Below are positions 26,794 through 34,870 of a DNA stretch of 39,305 bases, one piece after another (the first letter of the stretch is position 1; each line of letters begins with the position of its first letter). The DNA comes from Streptomyces olivaceus (GTDB taxonomy: Bacteria; Actinomycetota; Actinomycetes; Streptomycetales; Streptomycetaceae), in assembly GCF_000721235.1 (NCBI RefSeq), contig NZ_JOFH01000050.1, positions 1 through 39,305 of the forward strand, given 5' to 3'. The notes beneath the pieces were generated by a model, which saw only the letters and a list, made by a program, of their open reading frames with translations, was not told the DNA's origin and ran no database searches. The position numbers and the translations under genes are program-made.

Positions 26794-27807
26794 GTGCCAA
26801 ACGTGACTCGCGCCGACGCCGCAGCCGCCGTGCGCAACCCGCTCGCCTTCATCGCCGCGCGCTGGACCCCGCATCCCCGGACGGTCCAGCGGGCGGCCTT
26901 CGTCGCGCTCGCCATGGCGGTGGTCATCGTCGTCACCGGCGGTGCCGTACGCCTCACCGGCTCGGGCCTCGGCTGCCCGACCTGGCCGAAGTGCACCGAC
27001 GACTCACTCACCTCGACGAGCGAGATGGGCCTCCACGGCGTCATCGAGTTCGGCAACCGCATGCTGACCTACGTGCTGTGCGCGGCGGTCGGCTGGGCGA
27101 TCATCGCCGCCCGGTCGCAGAAGCCGTACCGGCGCAGCCTGACGCTGCTGGGCTGGACGCAGTTCTGGGTCGTGATGGGCAACGCCGTCCTCGGCGGCGT
27201 CGTGGTCCTCGTCGGCCTCAACCCCTACACGGTGGCCGCCCACTTCCTGCTGTCCACCGCGCTGATCGCCGTCGCGACCGTGATGTGGCAGCGCACCAGG
27301 GAGGGCGACGCGGCACCGCGCCCGCTGGTCGGCAAGGCGGTCCAGCAGCTGATGTGGGTCCTGACCGCCGTCTCGGTCCTGCTGATCGCGGTCGGCACCG
27401 TGGTCACCGGCGCGGGACCGCACGCGGGCGACTCCAGCGACGTACCGCGGATGCCGGTCGACTGGGAGATGGTGAGCAAGGCGCACGCCGTCCTGGCGTG
27501 GATCGTGGTGACCCTGACCTTCGCGCTGTGGTTCGTGCTGAAGGCGGTCGACGCCCCCAAGGGCCCACTGGCCCGCACCCGGGACCTGTTCCTGGTCCTG
27601 CTGGCCCAGGGCGTCATCGGCTACGTCCAGTACTTCACCGACCTCCCCGAGATCCTCGTCGGCCTGCACATGCTCGGCTCGTGCCTGGTGTGGATCGCGG
27701 TGCTGCGGGTGCTGCTGGCGCTGCGCGAGCGGCCGGAGGAGGCGGTCACCGAGCTGCCCGCTCAGGAGTACGCGCCCACCAGCGTGTCGATGGCCGGGCC
27801 CAAGTAG
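26794..27807 (+). CDS. ctaA: Heme A synthase CtaA
   Basis: 337 residues with eight predicted membrane helices. It oxidises the C8 methyl of heme O to make heme A for aa3-type cytochrome oxidase. Visible features: VTGGAVRLTGSGLGCPTWPKC with the C61/C67 pair, and the heme-ligand histidines in GLHGVIEFGNR, VAAHFLLSTAL, KAHAVLAWIV and GLHMLGSCLVW. GTG at 26794 is chosen because of the leaderless promoter; the frame opens 19 codons earlier without a binding site. The 3' end overlaps the convergent nucleotidyltransferase gene by 46 bases. CtaB, the preceding pathway enzyme, lies 3.5 kb downstream. Confidence 0.94.
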   Translation: MPNVTRADAAAAVRNPLAFIAARWTPHPRTVQRAAFVALAMAVVIVVTGGAVRLTGSGLGCPTWPKCTDDSLTSTSEMGLHGVIEFGNRMLTYVLCAAVGWAIIAARSQKPYRRSLTLLGWTQFWVVMGNAVLGGVVVLVGLNPYTVAAHFLLSTALIAVATVMWQRTREGDAAPRPLVGKAVQQLMWVLTAVSVLLIAVGTVVTGAGPHAGDSSDVPRMPVDWEMVSKAHAVLAWIVVTLTFALWFVLKAVDAPKGPLARTRDLFLVLLAQGVIGYVQYFTDLPEILVGLHMLGSCLVWIAVLRVLLALRERPEEAVTELPAQEYAPTSVSMAGPK

Positions 27808-28499
27808 CTCCGGGTCAGGCCGGCCCGGCGGGTGATCCACTCCTCGGTGCCCGGTCCTGGGCTCCCGTAGCGCCGCTCGGCCACGTCCTCGACGACCTCG
27901 CCGGGAGCGCCCAGGGCGGGCAGCTCGTCCAGGGCCTGCCGCTTGGTGATCAGGCGGCCCTCCCGCAGCGTGACGGTGGCGCGGGCGAAGGTGAGCAGGC
28001 CCAGGTCGATCCAGACGTCCTGCCGCCACAGCTCCGCCCTGCGCACCGCGGGCCGCCAGAAGTCGCGCTGGTCGCGGACGACGAACCCGGCCAGTTCCGG
28101 GTCCGGCACCGGCGGCAGCAGGTGCTGCGGCGACTCGCCGTGCAGGACGCGTCCGAAGCTGTGGAGTTCGTGCCGGGTGACCGGCGTGACCGTCCGCCTG
28201 AAGAGCTGCCGGTGCGCCCAGGTCAGATGCCGCCGCTCCGGGTCGGCGGCGGTGCCGGGCGACAGGTAGGTGCAGTGCAGCAGTCCGGCCAGGGGGTCGG
28301 CGCGCAGGGAGGCGTGCAGCAGCCCCAGCCGCCAGGCGGTACGGACCGTGGCCGGCCGGGGCAGCACCGCGATCAGGTCGAGGTCGCTGCGGCCCTCCTG
28401 GTAGTCGCCGCCGCCCAGTGAGCCGTGGGCCCAGACGGCGACGGGGTCGAGGGGCGCGAGGCCGGTGAGGAAGCGGTCGAGCAGGGCGTCGGTCGGCAT
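27762..28499 (-). CDS. Nucleotidyltransferase-fold protein (MNT/AadA-like)
   Basis: 245 residues. An N-terminal polymerase-beta-type nucleotidyltransferase domain carries the catalytic motif AHGSLGGGDYQEGRSDLDLI: Gly-Ser at 26-27 and the two metal-binding aspartates D39 and D41. The C-terminal part (about 130-240) is helical, like the AadA-type helper domain. Substrate unknown; relatives adenylylate antibiotics or act in toxin-antitoxin pairs, and neither is indicated here. It lies 18 bases downstream of the amidohydrolase gene on the same strand, so probably one transcript. Confidence 0.8.
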   Translation of the reverse strand: MPTDALLDRFLTGLAPLDPVAVWAHGSLGGGDYQEGRSDLDLIAVLPRPATVRTAWRLGLLHASLRADPLAGLLHCTYLSPGTAADPERRHLTWAHRQLFRRTVTPVTRHELHSFGRVLHGESPQHLLPPVPDPELAGFVVRDQRDFWRPAVRRAELWRQDVWIDLGLLTFARATVTLREGRLITKRQALDELPALGAPGEVVEDVAERRYGSPGPGTEEWITRRAGLTRSYLGPAIDTLVGAYS

Positions 28500-28517
28500 C
28501 CGCCCAGTGTCGGTGTT

Positions 28518-29624
28518 CTACTCCAGCCCGTACACCCGCCCGGCGTTCCCCCACGCGATCATCGTCGCCACCCGCTGCGCGTCGCCCAGCGACCACGCTC
28601 CCTCGGACGCCCAGGTGCCCAGCACCCGGCCGAGGGCCTCGCGGAACAGGCCGGCGGCCACCACGTGCAGTTCGGGCAGGCCCTGGGCGCCGCTGGAGAA
28701 GAGGATCTTGCCGAAGGGGGCCAGCTCCAGGATCTCCGCGAGGATCGTCGCGGCGCGCGCGCCGGTGCGCACGAGGGCGGCGCCCGAGTCGGCGTAGACG
28801 TGCGGGAAGACACCGGCCAGGTGGGCGGCGTGGCGGTGGTACGGGTAGCCGTGCAGCAGGACCAGGTCGGTGCCGAGGCCGGCGGTGGCCCGGACGAAGT
28901 CGGTGAGCAGCACCGGGTCGGTACGGTCGATGCGCAGGCCGGGCTCGCCGAGGCCCGCGTGCAGCTGGAGCGGCCGGCCCGAGGCGACGGCGATCCACAG
29001 CAGGTGCCGCAGCAGTACGGGGTCGCTCAGCTCGCCGCCGACCTCGCGCCCGGTCAGCCAGCGGGCGGCGGCCCCGCGCACCTCACCGGCGCCGGGCGGT
29101 TCCGGCGCGAGGGCCAGGCCGTGCCGTACCCCCGCGACGGAAGTGAAGGCGACCGCGTGGGCGGCGGCGCCGTGCACGGCCTCGGCGAGGTTGGCGAGGA
29201 AGGACTCGACGGTGCCGGAGGTGTCGGCGACCTGTTCGGCGAGGAGTTCCAGGCGCACGATCTCGTGGGCCTCGGCGTCCGCGGCCGCGGCCATCTCGTC
29301 GGGGCCGGTGAGGTCGCCGGGCAGTCCCGCGTCGACCAGGTACGTCGTGATGCCGCTGCCGCGCAGCAGCCGGCGGTCGGCCTCCATGACGCCCAGCTCG
29401 CGGCGCCGGGCCAGGTACTGGGCGGGCGGGCAGTGCGGCTCCAGGCCGAGCAGGGGCGGGCACCAGCGGCGTACCGCGAAGCCGGTCTGGGTGTCGAAGA
29501 GGGTGGTGCCCGGCGCGGGCGGGCCCTCGGTGCGGGCCAGCTGGGCCTCGAAGGTGCCGAGGCCCAGCTCCGTTCTCAGGACGCCGTGGCAGTACTGGTC
29601 GACCAGGGACGGCGTTTCGATCAT
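28518..29624 (-). CDS. Amidohydrolase family (amidohydrolase_2-like) protein
   Basis: 368 residues, a TIM-barrel metal hydrolase of the amidohydrolase_2 type (related to FluG N-terminal domains). Motifs: LVDQYCHGVL at residues 7-16 (the second residue of the usual H-x-H metal site appears as Y-C-H), RPLQLHAGLGEPG, LVLLHGYPYHRHAAHLAGVFPHVYADSG, ILFSSGAQGLPE and GNAGRVYGLE. The N-terminal metal motif is DQYCH and not HxH, as in several FluG-like members, so a hydrolytic activity is not certain. The ATG at 29624 has GGGGAG upstream. First gene of a probable two-gene operon with the nucleotidyltransferase. Confidence 0.83.
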   Translation of the reverse strand: MIETPSLVDQYCHGVLRTELGLGTFEAQLARTEGPPAPGTTLFDTQTGFAVRRWCPPLLGLEPHCPPAQYLARRRELGVMEADRRLLRGSGITTYLVDAGLPGDLTGPDEMAAAADAEAHEIVRLELLAEQVADTSGTVESFLANLAEAVHGAAAHAVAFTSVAGVRHGLALAPEPPGAGEVRGAAARWLTGREVGGELSDPVLLRHLLWIAVASGRPLQLHAGLGEPGLRIDRTDPVLLTDFVRATAGLGTDLVLLHGYPYHRHAAHLAGVFPHVYADSGAALVRTGARAATILAEILELAPFGKILFSSGAQGLPELHVVAAGLFREALGRVLGTWASEGAWSLGDAQRVATMIAWGNAGRVYGLE

Positions 29625-29689
29625 CCGGGCTCCCCGTGCTGGGACCGTGCGCCTCGCGGCTTCCTACGGTCCTAACGGGTGAACCCGGT

Positions 29690-29850
29690 CTCAGGTGTTG
29701 CTGCGGCCGGTCCCGGGTGCCGCCGGAGCCGGCCTCACGTGTCGCAGCGGCCGATCCCGGGTGCCGCCGGAGCCGACCTCACGTGTCGCAGCGGCCGATC
29801 CCGGGTGCCGCCGGAGCCGACCTCACGTGTCGCAGCGGCCGGCCTCAGGT
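29690..29850 (+). repeat. 44-bp tandem direct repeat
   Basis: TCCCGGGTGCCGCCGGAGCC starts at 29711, 29755 and 29799, an exact 44-base period. Units two and three are almost identical through GACCTCACGTGTCGCAGCGG. Degenerate partial units flank the array (CTCAGGTGTTG near 29690 and 29843). The array fills most of the 220-base gap between the amidohydrolase start and the small-protein stop. 44 is not a multiple of three, and no coding use is evident. Confidence 0.9.
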
Positions 29851-30207
29851 GTTGCCCGGTCCGCCGATCTGGAGGCCCGCCATGCGGGACCACTCGTAGC
29901 GGCCCGTCGTGACCTTGGCCGCGAACTCGCCGTCGAAGTCGTCGTGGACGGTGATCCCGGACTTCTCCACGGCCTTGCGCGCCGTCTCGTGGGAACGCGC
30001 GACGAGGTCGCCCCAGGCGCCGTCCTCGCCCACCAGCACGATGCGGGCGCCGCGCTCACCGAGGTACGCCACCTGCGCCTCGGCACCGCCGTGGGCCTTG
30101 GCGAAGGCGTCGATGCGCCCGGCCGTCCGGGCCACCCGGCGCTCGGCCCACCGGTCGGCCCACCCGGAGGTCTCCGTCTCCACCTGCTGCGTCTCTGCGT
30201 CTGCCAT
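29845..30207 (-). CDS. Small protein of unknown function
   Basis: 120 residues, not recognised. It is soluble and helix-rich at the N-terminus (SGWADRWAERRVARTAGRIDAFAKAHGGAEAQVAYLGERGARIVLVGEDGAWGDLVARS), followed by a short alpha/beta-looking middle. The C-terminus GRYEWSRMAGLQIGGPGNT is typical of a conserved actinobacterial hypothetical protein. High third-position GC supports coding. The ATG at 30207 has no Shine-Dalgarno but sits seven bases after TAGCAT, indicating leaderless expression. It lies between ctaB and the repeat array. Confidence 0.78.
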   Translation of the reverse strand: MADAETQQVETETSGWADRWAERRVARTAGRIDAFAKAHGGAEAQVAYLGERGARIVLVGEDGAWGDLVARSHETARKAVEKSGITVHDDFDGEFAAKVTTGRYEWSRMAGLQIGGPGNT

Positions 30208-30214
30208 GACCAGG

Positions 30215-30232
30215 ATGCTACCGACGGGTAGC
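30215..30232 (-). promoter_or_regulatory. Leaderless promoter with dyad, small-protein gene
   Basis: TAGCAT (minus strand, 30220-30215) precedes the ATG by seven bases. GCTACC-GACG-GGTAGC (30217-30232) is a perfect inverted repeat overlapping it, a possible operator. Confidence 0.45.
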
Positions 30233-30242
30233 GCGAACGGCG

Positions 30243-30282
30243 ACGGGCGGGGTGCGTGGTCTTGGCCACGCATCCCGCCCGT
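30243..30282 (-). terminator. Strong hairpin terminator after ctaB
   Basis: A 17-bp stem (30243-30259 with 30266-30282, one G-T wobble) and six-base loop lie 20 bases beyond the ctaB stop. Confidence 0.8.
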
Positions 30283-30302
30283 CCCGGCGAAGACCGGGTG
30301 AC

Positions 30303-31250
30303 TCAGCGCAGGAAGGGATCCACCGCGATCGCCAGGAACACCACCGACACATAGGTGATCGACCAGTGGAACAGCCGCATCTCCTTGAGCTTGCCGCCGG
30401 TGACCTCGGCCTTGGCCCGGTTCTGCAGCCCGTGCGCCTCCCACAGCCACATGCCGCCGGCCAGCAGGGCGACCGCCGTGTAGAACCAGCCCGTGTAGCC
30501 GAGCGGCGTCAGGAGCAGCGAGACGACGACCATGACCCAGCTGTAGATGACGATCTGCCGGGCGACGACCTTGTTGGACGCGATCACCGGGAGCATCGGC
30601 ACGCCGACGCGCGCGTAGTCCTCCTTGACCTTCATGGACAGCGGCCAGTAGTGCGGCGGCGTCCAGAAGAACATCACGCCGAAGAGGATGATCGGCGCCC
30701 AGGACATCGAGTTGGTCACGGCCGACCAGCCGATGAGCACCGGCAGGCACCCGGCGATGCCGCCCCACACGATGTTCTGCGAGGTACGGCGCTTGAGGAT
30801 CATCGTGTAGACGACGACGTAGAAGAGGAGTGCGCCGAGCGAGAGCCAGGCCGACAGCCAGTTGACGGTGAATCCGAAAAGCAGCGTCGAGACGACCGCC
30901 AGCGCGATGCCGAAGACCAGGCATTCGGCCGGACTGACCATGCCGGTCACCAGCGGGCGCTGCGAGGTCCGGTCCATCAGCGCGTCGATGTCGCGGTCGA
31001 TGTACATGTTCAGCGCGTTGGCGCCGCCGGCCGAGAGGTAACCGCCGACGCAGGTCAGCAGCACCAGCCCCAGATCCGGAACACCCTGCTCGGCGAGGAA
31101 CATCACCGGCACGGTGGTGATCAGCAGAAGCTCGATGATCCGCGGCTTGGTCAACGCCACGAACGCCTTGACACGGGCCCCGAACGGCCGGTGACTCGGG
31201 CTCTGGCTCGTCCCGATAACCCCCGCAGGACGGGATTCAACGGCCGTCAC
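30303..31250 (-). CDS. ctaB: Protoheme IX farnesyltransferase (heme O synthase) CtaB
   Basis: 315 residues, a UbiA-type prenyltransferase with multiple membrane helices. It adds a farnesyl group to protoheme to give heme O, the substrate of CtaA. The Mg-prenyl-diphosphate motif [15 protein letters not shown] (about 81-95) and SQRPLVTG are clear, with a second Asp-rich loop at [14 protein letters not shown]. Start choice: GTG at 31250 with AGGGG five bases upstream; GTG at 31256 or ATG at 31271 are alternatives. It is divergent from the pentose-phosphate operon. Confidence 0.94.
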   Translation of the reverse strand: MTAVESRPAGVIGTSQSPSHRPFGARVKAFVALTKPRIIELLLITTVPVMFLAEQGVPDLGLVLLTCVGGYLSAGGANALNMYIDRDIDALMDRTSQRPLVTGMVSPAECLVFGIALAVVSTLLFGFTVNWLSAWLSLGALLFYVVVYTMILKRRTSQNIVWGGIAGCLPVLIGWSAVTNSMSWAPIILFGVMFFWTPPHYWPLSMKVKEDYARVGVPMLPVIASNKVVARQIVIYSWVMVVVSLLLTPLGYTGWFYTAVALLAGGMWLWEAHGLQNRAKAEVTGGKLKEMRLFHWSITYVSVVFLAIAVDPFLR

Positions 31251-31531
31251 GCACACCCCTGACAGAGACATCCCAGCAAGCCCGACCGTGTGAAGTGCCG
31301 GTAAAGGCTCGCGCGTACCACGCCACTTTAGACGTTGCCCGTACCTCGGCCTTCGCGGGGGTGGGCACGTGTTGGCGGCCCCGCTCCGACGTGCGTCCAC
31401 CGGGCCGATTGAGCAGTCAGATGAGCGGCTGCGTATTCACTTGCCGAATACGGTTTGCGCTGGTCGACAGGCAGACCGAGAAGACTCCCGGCACTCTGGT
31501 TTCCAGGGAAAAACGCACGTACTTACGGGGG

Positions 31532-31537
31532 TAGGCT
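31532..31537 (+). promoter_or_regulatory. Possible tkt operon -10 element
   Basis: TAGGCT fits the Streptomyces TAnnnT pattern and lies five bases before the ATG of a short leader ORF. No good -35 is visible 17-18 bases upstream. Confidence 0.35.
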
Positions 31538-31542
31538 CGACA

Positions 31543-31620
31543 ATGGCCGGCCGACTCACGGACGCGCCGGCAGCCGGTGCACGTGTGCACCGGCATCCGA
31601 CATGTGGAGAGGAGCCCTGA
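31543..31620 (+). CDS. Possible leaderless leader peptide before tkt
   Basis: 25 codons starting MAGRLTDAPAAGARV and ending at TGA six bases before the tkt GTG. Its ATG follows the putative -10 by five bases, as for a leaderless message. Codon use is not Streptomyces-like (GCA, CGT, CAT, TGT and GGA occur), so it may be a regulatory leader or no gene at all. Confidence 0.25.
   Translation: MAGRLTDAPAAGARVHRHPTCGEEP
31573..31594 (+). promoter_or_regulatory. Perfect 22-base palindrome upstream of tkt
   Basis: GCCGGTGCAC (31573-31582) and GTGCACCGGC (31585-31594) are exact inverted repeats around GT, 32 bases before the tkt start. It could be an operator or an mRNA hairpin within the leader. 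The loop is too short for a usual terminator unless the stem frays. Confidence 0.6.
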
Positions 31621-31626
31621 CTCAGG

Positions 31627-33714
31627 GTGAGCACCAAGCCGACCACCGCAGACCTCGAGTGGACCGAACTGGACCAGCGGGCCGTGGACACCGCCCGCGT
31701 CCTGGCCGCCGATGCCGTACAGAAGGTTGGCAACGGCCATCCGGGTACGGCGATGAGCCTGGCGCCCGCCGCCTACACCCTCTTCCAGAAGGTGATGCGG
31801 CACGACCCCGCCGACGCGAACTGGGTCGGACGCGACCGCTTCGTGCTGTCCGCCGGCCACTCGTCCCTGACCCTCTACACCCAGCTGTACCTGGCGGGCT
31901 TCGGCCTGGAGCTGGCGGACCTGGAGTCCTTCCGCACCTGGGGCTCCAAGACCCCGGGCCACCCGGAGTACGGCCACACCACCGGTGTGGAGACCACGAC
32001 CGGCCCGCTGGGCCAGGGTGTCGCCAACGCGGTGGGCATGGCGATGGCCGCCCGCTACGAGCGCGGCCTGTTCGACCCGGAGGCCGCCGAGGGCACCTCC
32101 CCGTTCGACCACTTCGTCTACTGCATCGCCGGTGACGGCTGCCTCCAGGAGGGTATCTCCTCCGAGGCCTCCTCCCTCGCGGGCCACCAGAAGCTCGGCA
32201 ACCTGGTGCTGCTGTGGGACGACAACCACATCTCCATCGAGGGCGACACCGAGACCGCCGTCTCCGAGGACACCTGCAAGCGCTACGAGGCGTACGGCTG
32301 GCACGTGCAGCGCGTCGCCCCGAAGCCCGACGGCGACCTGGACCCGAACGCGCTCTACGACGCGATCGAGGCGGCGAAGCGGGTCACCGACCGGCCGTCC
32401 TTCATCGCCATGCGCTCGATCATCGCCTGGCCCGCCCCGAACGCCCAGAACACCGAGGCCGCGCACGGCTCGGCGCTCGGCGACGACGAGGTCGCGGCCA
32501 CCAAGCGCGTCCTGGGCTTCGACCCGGAGAAGTCCTTCGAGGTCTCCGACGAGGTCGTCGCGCACACCCGCAAGGCCCTGGAGAAGGGGCAGGCGGCCCG
32601 CGCGGTGTGGGAGAAGTCCTTCCAGCAGTGGAAGGACAACAACCCGGAGCGCGCCGCCGAGTACGAGCGGGTCGCCAAGGGTGAGCTGCCCAAGGGCTGG
32701 GAGGAGAAGATCCCGGTCTTCGAGACGGGCAAGGGCGTCGCGACGCGCGCCGCGTCCGGCAAGGTGCTCCAGGCGCTGGGCGCGATCGTGCCCGAGCTGT
32801 GGGGCGGCTCGGCCGACCTGGCCGGCTCGAACAACACCACGATCGACAAGACGTCGTCCTTCCTCCCGGCGGGCAACCCCCTGCCGGAGGCGGACCCGTA
32901 CGGCCGCACCATCCACTTCGGCATCCGCGAGCACGCGATGGCCGCGGAGATGAACGGCATCGCGCTGCACGGCAACACCCGCATCTACGGCGGGACCTTC
33001 CTGGTCTTCTCCGACTACATGCGCAACGCGGTCCGCCTGTCGGCGCTGATGCACCTGCCGGTGACGTACGTGTGGACGCACGACTCCATCGGCCTGGGCG
33101 AGGACGGCCCGACCCACCAGCCGGTCGAGCACCTGGCCTCGCTGCGCGCGATCCCGGGTCTGAACGTGGTCCGCCCGGCCGACGCCAACGAGACGGCGAT
33201 CGCCTGGCGCGAGATCCAGCGCCGCTGGACGAAGGAGTTCGGCAAGGGCCAGCCGCACGGTCTGGCGCTGACCCGCCAGGGCGTGCCGACCTACGAGCCC
33301 GACGACAACGCGGCCAAGGGCGGCTACGTGCTGTTCGAGGCCGAGGGGGGCGAGCCCGAGGCCGTCCTCATCGCCACCGGCTCCGAGGTGCACGTCGCCG
33401 TGGAGGCGCGCGAGCAGCTCCAGGCCGGCGGGGTGCCGACCCGGGTGGTGTCCATGCCGTGCGTCGAGTGGTTCGAGCAGCAGGACCAGGGGTACCGGGA
33501 CAGCGTCCTGCCCCCGTCCGTGCGGGCCCGTGTCGCGGTCGAGGCCGGGATCGGTCTGACCTGGCACAAGTACGTGGGGGACGCCGGCCGCATCGTCTCC
33601 CTCGAGCACTTCGGCGCCTCCGCGGACGGCAAGGTGCTCTTCAAGGAGTTCGGTTTCACCGCCGAGAACGTGACCGCCGCCGCGCGGGAATCCCTCGCCG
33701 CGGTTCAGCGCTGA
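31627..33714 (+). CDS. tkt: Transketolase
   Basis: 695 residues. Thiamine-diphosphate enzyme of the non-oxidative pentose phosphate pathway that moves two-carbon units between sugar phosphates. Start region [25 protein letters not shown] and the TPP motif GDG (169-171) to DDN (198-200). The Pyr domain has GIREHAM with the catalytic Glu, and [14 protein letters not shown]. The C-terminal domain has [13 protein letters not shown] at 31627 is used; the GAGAGGAG Shine-Dalgarno is rather far (about 15 bases). First gene of tkt-tal-zwf-opcA-pgl. Confidence 0.95.
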   Translation: MSTKPTTADLEWTELDQRAVDTARVLAADAVQKVGNGHPGTAMSLAPAAYTLFQKVMRHDPADANWVGRDRFVLSAGHSSLTLYTQLYLAGFGLELADLESFRTWGSKTPGHPEYGHTTGVETTTGPLGQGVANAVGMAMAARYERGLFDPEAAEGTSPFDHFVYCIAGDGCLQEGISSEASSLAGHQKLGNLVLLWDDNHISIEGDTETAVSEDTCKRYEAYGWHVQRVAPKPDGDLDPNALYDAIEAAKRVTDRPSFIAMRSIIAWPAPNAQNTEAAHGSALGDDEVAATKRVLGFDPEKSFEVSDEVVAHTRKALEKGQAARAVWEKSFQQWKDNNPERAAEYERVAKGELPKGWEEKIPVFETGKGVATRAASGKVLQALGAIVPELWGGSADLAGSNNTTIDKTSSFLPAGNPLPEADPYGRTIHFGIREHAMAAEMNGIALHGNTRIYGGTFLVFSDYMRNAVRLSALMHLPVTYVWTHDSIGLGEDGPTHQPVEHLASLRAIPGLNVVRPADANETAIAWREIQRRWTKEFGKGQPHGLALTRQGVPTYEPDDNAAKGGYVLFEAEGGEPEAVLIATGSEVHVAVEAREQLQAGGVPTRVVSMPCVEWFEQQDQGYRDSVLPPSVRARVAVEAGIGLTWHKYVGDAGRIVSLEHFGASADGKVLFKEFGFTAENVTAAARESLAAVQR

Positions 33715-33748
33715 CGCTCGTATACGACACGTAGGAGATGCATTTTCC

Positions 33749-34867
33749 ATGACAGACGCACTCAAGCGCCTCTCCGACGAAGGCGTCGCGATCTGGCTGG
33801 ACGACCTGTCCCGCAAGCGGATCACGTCCGGAAACCTGGCCGAGCTGATCGACCAGCAGCACGTCGTGGGCGTCACCACCAACCCGTCGATCTTCCAGAA
33901 GGCGATCTCGCAGGGCGACGGCTACGACCAGCAGCTTTCCGACCTCGCGGTCCGCGGGGTCACGGTCGAAGAGGCCGTCCGCATGATCACCACGGCGGAC
34001 GTCCGCGACGCCGCCGACATCCTGCGCCCGGTCTACGACAACACCGGTGGCAAGGACGGCCGGGTCTCCATCGAGGTGGACCCGCGCCTGGCGCACAACA
34101 CCCACGCCACGGTCGCCGAGGCCAAGCAGCTGGCCTGGCTGGTGGACCGGCCGAACACCTTCATCAAGATCCCGGCCACCGAGGCGGGTCTGCCGGCGAT
34201 CGCCGAGACCATCGGTCTGGGCATCAGCGTCAACGTCACGCTGATCTTCTCCCTGGAGCGCTACCGCAAGGTCATGGACGCGTTCCTGACCGGCCTGGAG
34301 AAGGCCAAGGAGCGCGGCCTGGACCTGTCGGAGATCCACTCCGTGGCGTCCTTCTTCGTGTCCCGCGTGGACACCGAGATCGACAAGCGGCTCGACGCCC
34401 TCGGCACCGACGAGGCCGCGGCCGCGCGCGGCAAGGCCGCCGTGGCCAACGCGCGTCTCGCCTACGAGGCGTACGAGGAGGTCTTCGGCACCGACCGCTG
34501 GGCCGCCCTGGAGAAGGCCGGCGCCAACAAGCAGCGTCCGCTGTGGGCGTCGACCGGCGTCAAGGACAAGGCGTACAGCGACACCATGTACGTCACGGAC
34601 CTGGTCGTGCCGAACACGGTCAACACCATGCCGGAGCCCACCCTCTTCGCCACCGAGGACCACGGCGAGATCACCGGCAACGCCGTCGCCGGCACGTACG
34701 AGCAGGCCCGCGCCGACCTCGACGCGGTCGAGAAGCTCGGGATCGGCTACGACGAGGTGGTCCAGCTCCTGGAGGACGAAGGCGTCGAGAAGTTCGAGGC
34801 GTCCTGGAACGACCTGCTGAAGTCCACGGAGGCGGAGCTCAAGCGCCTCGCTCCCTCGAAGGGCTGA
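33749..34867 (+). CDS. tal: Transaldolase
   Basis: 372 residues, the actinobacterial long type. It transfers dihydroxyacetone units in the pentose phosphate pathway through a lysine Schiff base. Motifs: [13 protein letters not shown] (about 40-52), [14 protein letters not shown] with catalytic K140, [13 protein letters not shown] and [15 protein letters not shown]. The gene begins 34 bases after tkt with GTAGGAG about 11 bases upstream of the ATG. The C-terminus [20 protein letters not shown] is as expected. Confidence 0.95.
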   Translation: MTDALKRLSDEGVAIWLDDLSRKRITSGNLAELIDQQHVVGVTTNPSIFQKAISQGDGYDQQLSDLAVRGVTVEEAVRMITTADVRDAADILRPVYDNTGGKDGRVSIEVDPRLAHNTHATVAEAKQLAWLVDRPNTFIKIPATEAGLPAIAETIGLGISVNVTLIFSLERYRKVMDAFLTGLEKAKERGLDLSEIHSVASFFVSRVDTEIDKRLDALGTDEAAAARGKAAVANARLAYEAYEEVFGTDRWAALEKAGANKQRPLWASTGVKDKAYSDTMYVTDLVVPNTVNTMPEPTLFATEDHGEITGNAVAGTYEQARADLDAVEKLGIGYDEVVQLLEDEGVEKFEASWNDLLKSTEAELKRLAPSKG

Positions 34868-34870
34868 GAA

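Larger units (their letters stand above)
31251..31626. other. 376-base divergent intergenic region ctaB / tkt
   Basis: Holds a possible ctaB -10 on the minus strand (TAAAGT, 31330-31325), a possible tkt -10 (TAGGCT, 31532-31537), a short ORF starting at 31543, a perfect palindrome at 31573-31594 and GAGAGGAG near 31604-31611. The middle (about 31340-31500) shows nothing I can assign, though it is less GC-rich than the coding DNA. Confidence 0.6.

Noticed and set aside
27004..28998. 664-codon minus-strand frame spanning ctaA, the nucleotidyltransferase and amidohydrolase
   Set aside because: It crosses three well-supported genes and its translation is Arg/Pro/Gly-rich without any motif.
29674..29684. 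PHO unit GTTCACCCGTT (minus strand) before the amidohydrolase gene
   Set aside because: A single partial match with no neighbour in 11-base register; about one such hit is expected by chance in this window.
29690..29850. CRISPR array
   Set aside because: The 44-base units are directly abutting, with no unique spacers and no cas genes nearby.
31417..33882. 821-codon open frame opposite tkt
   Set aside because: The plus strand encodes a complete transketolase with all motifs; the antisense frame is an artefact of third-position GC.
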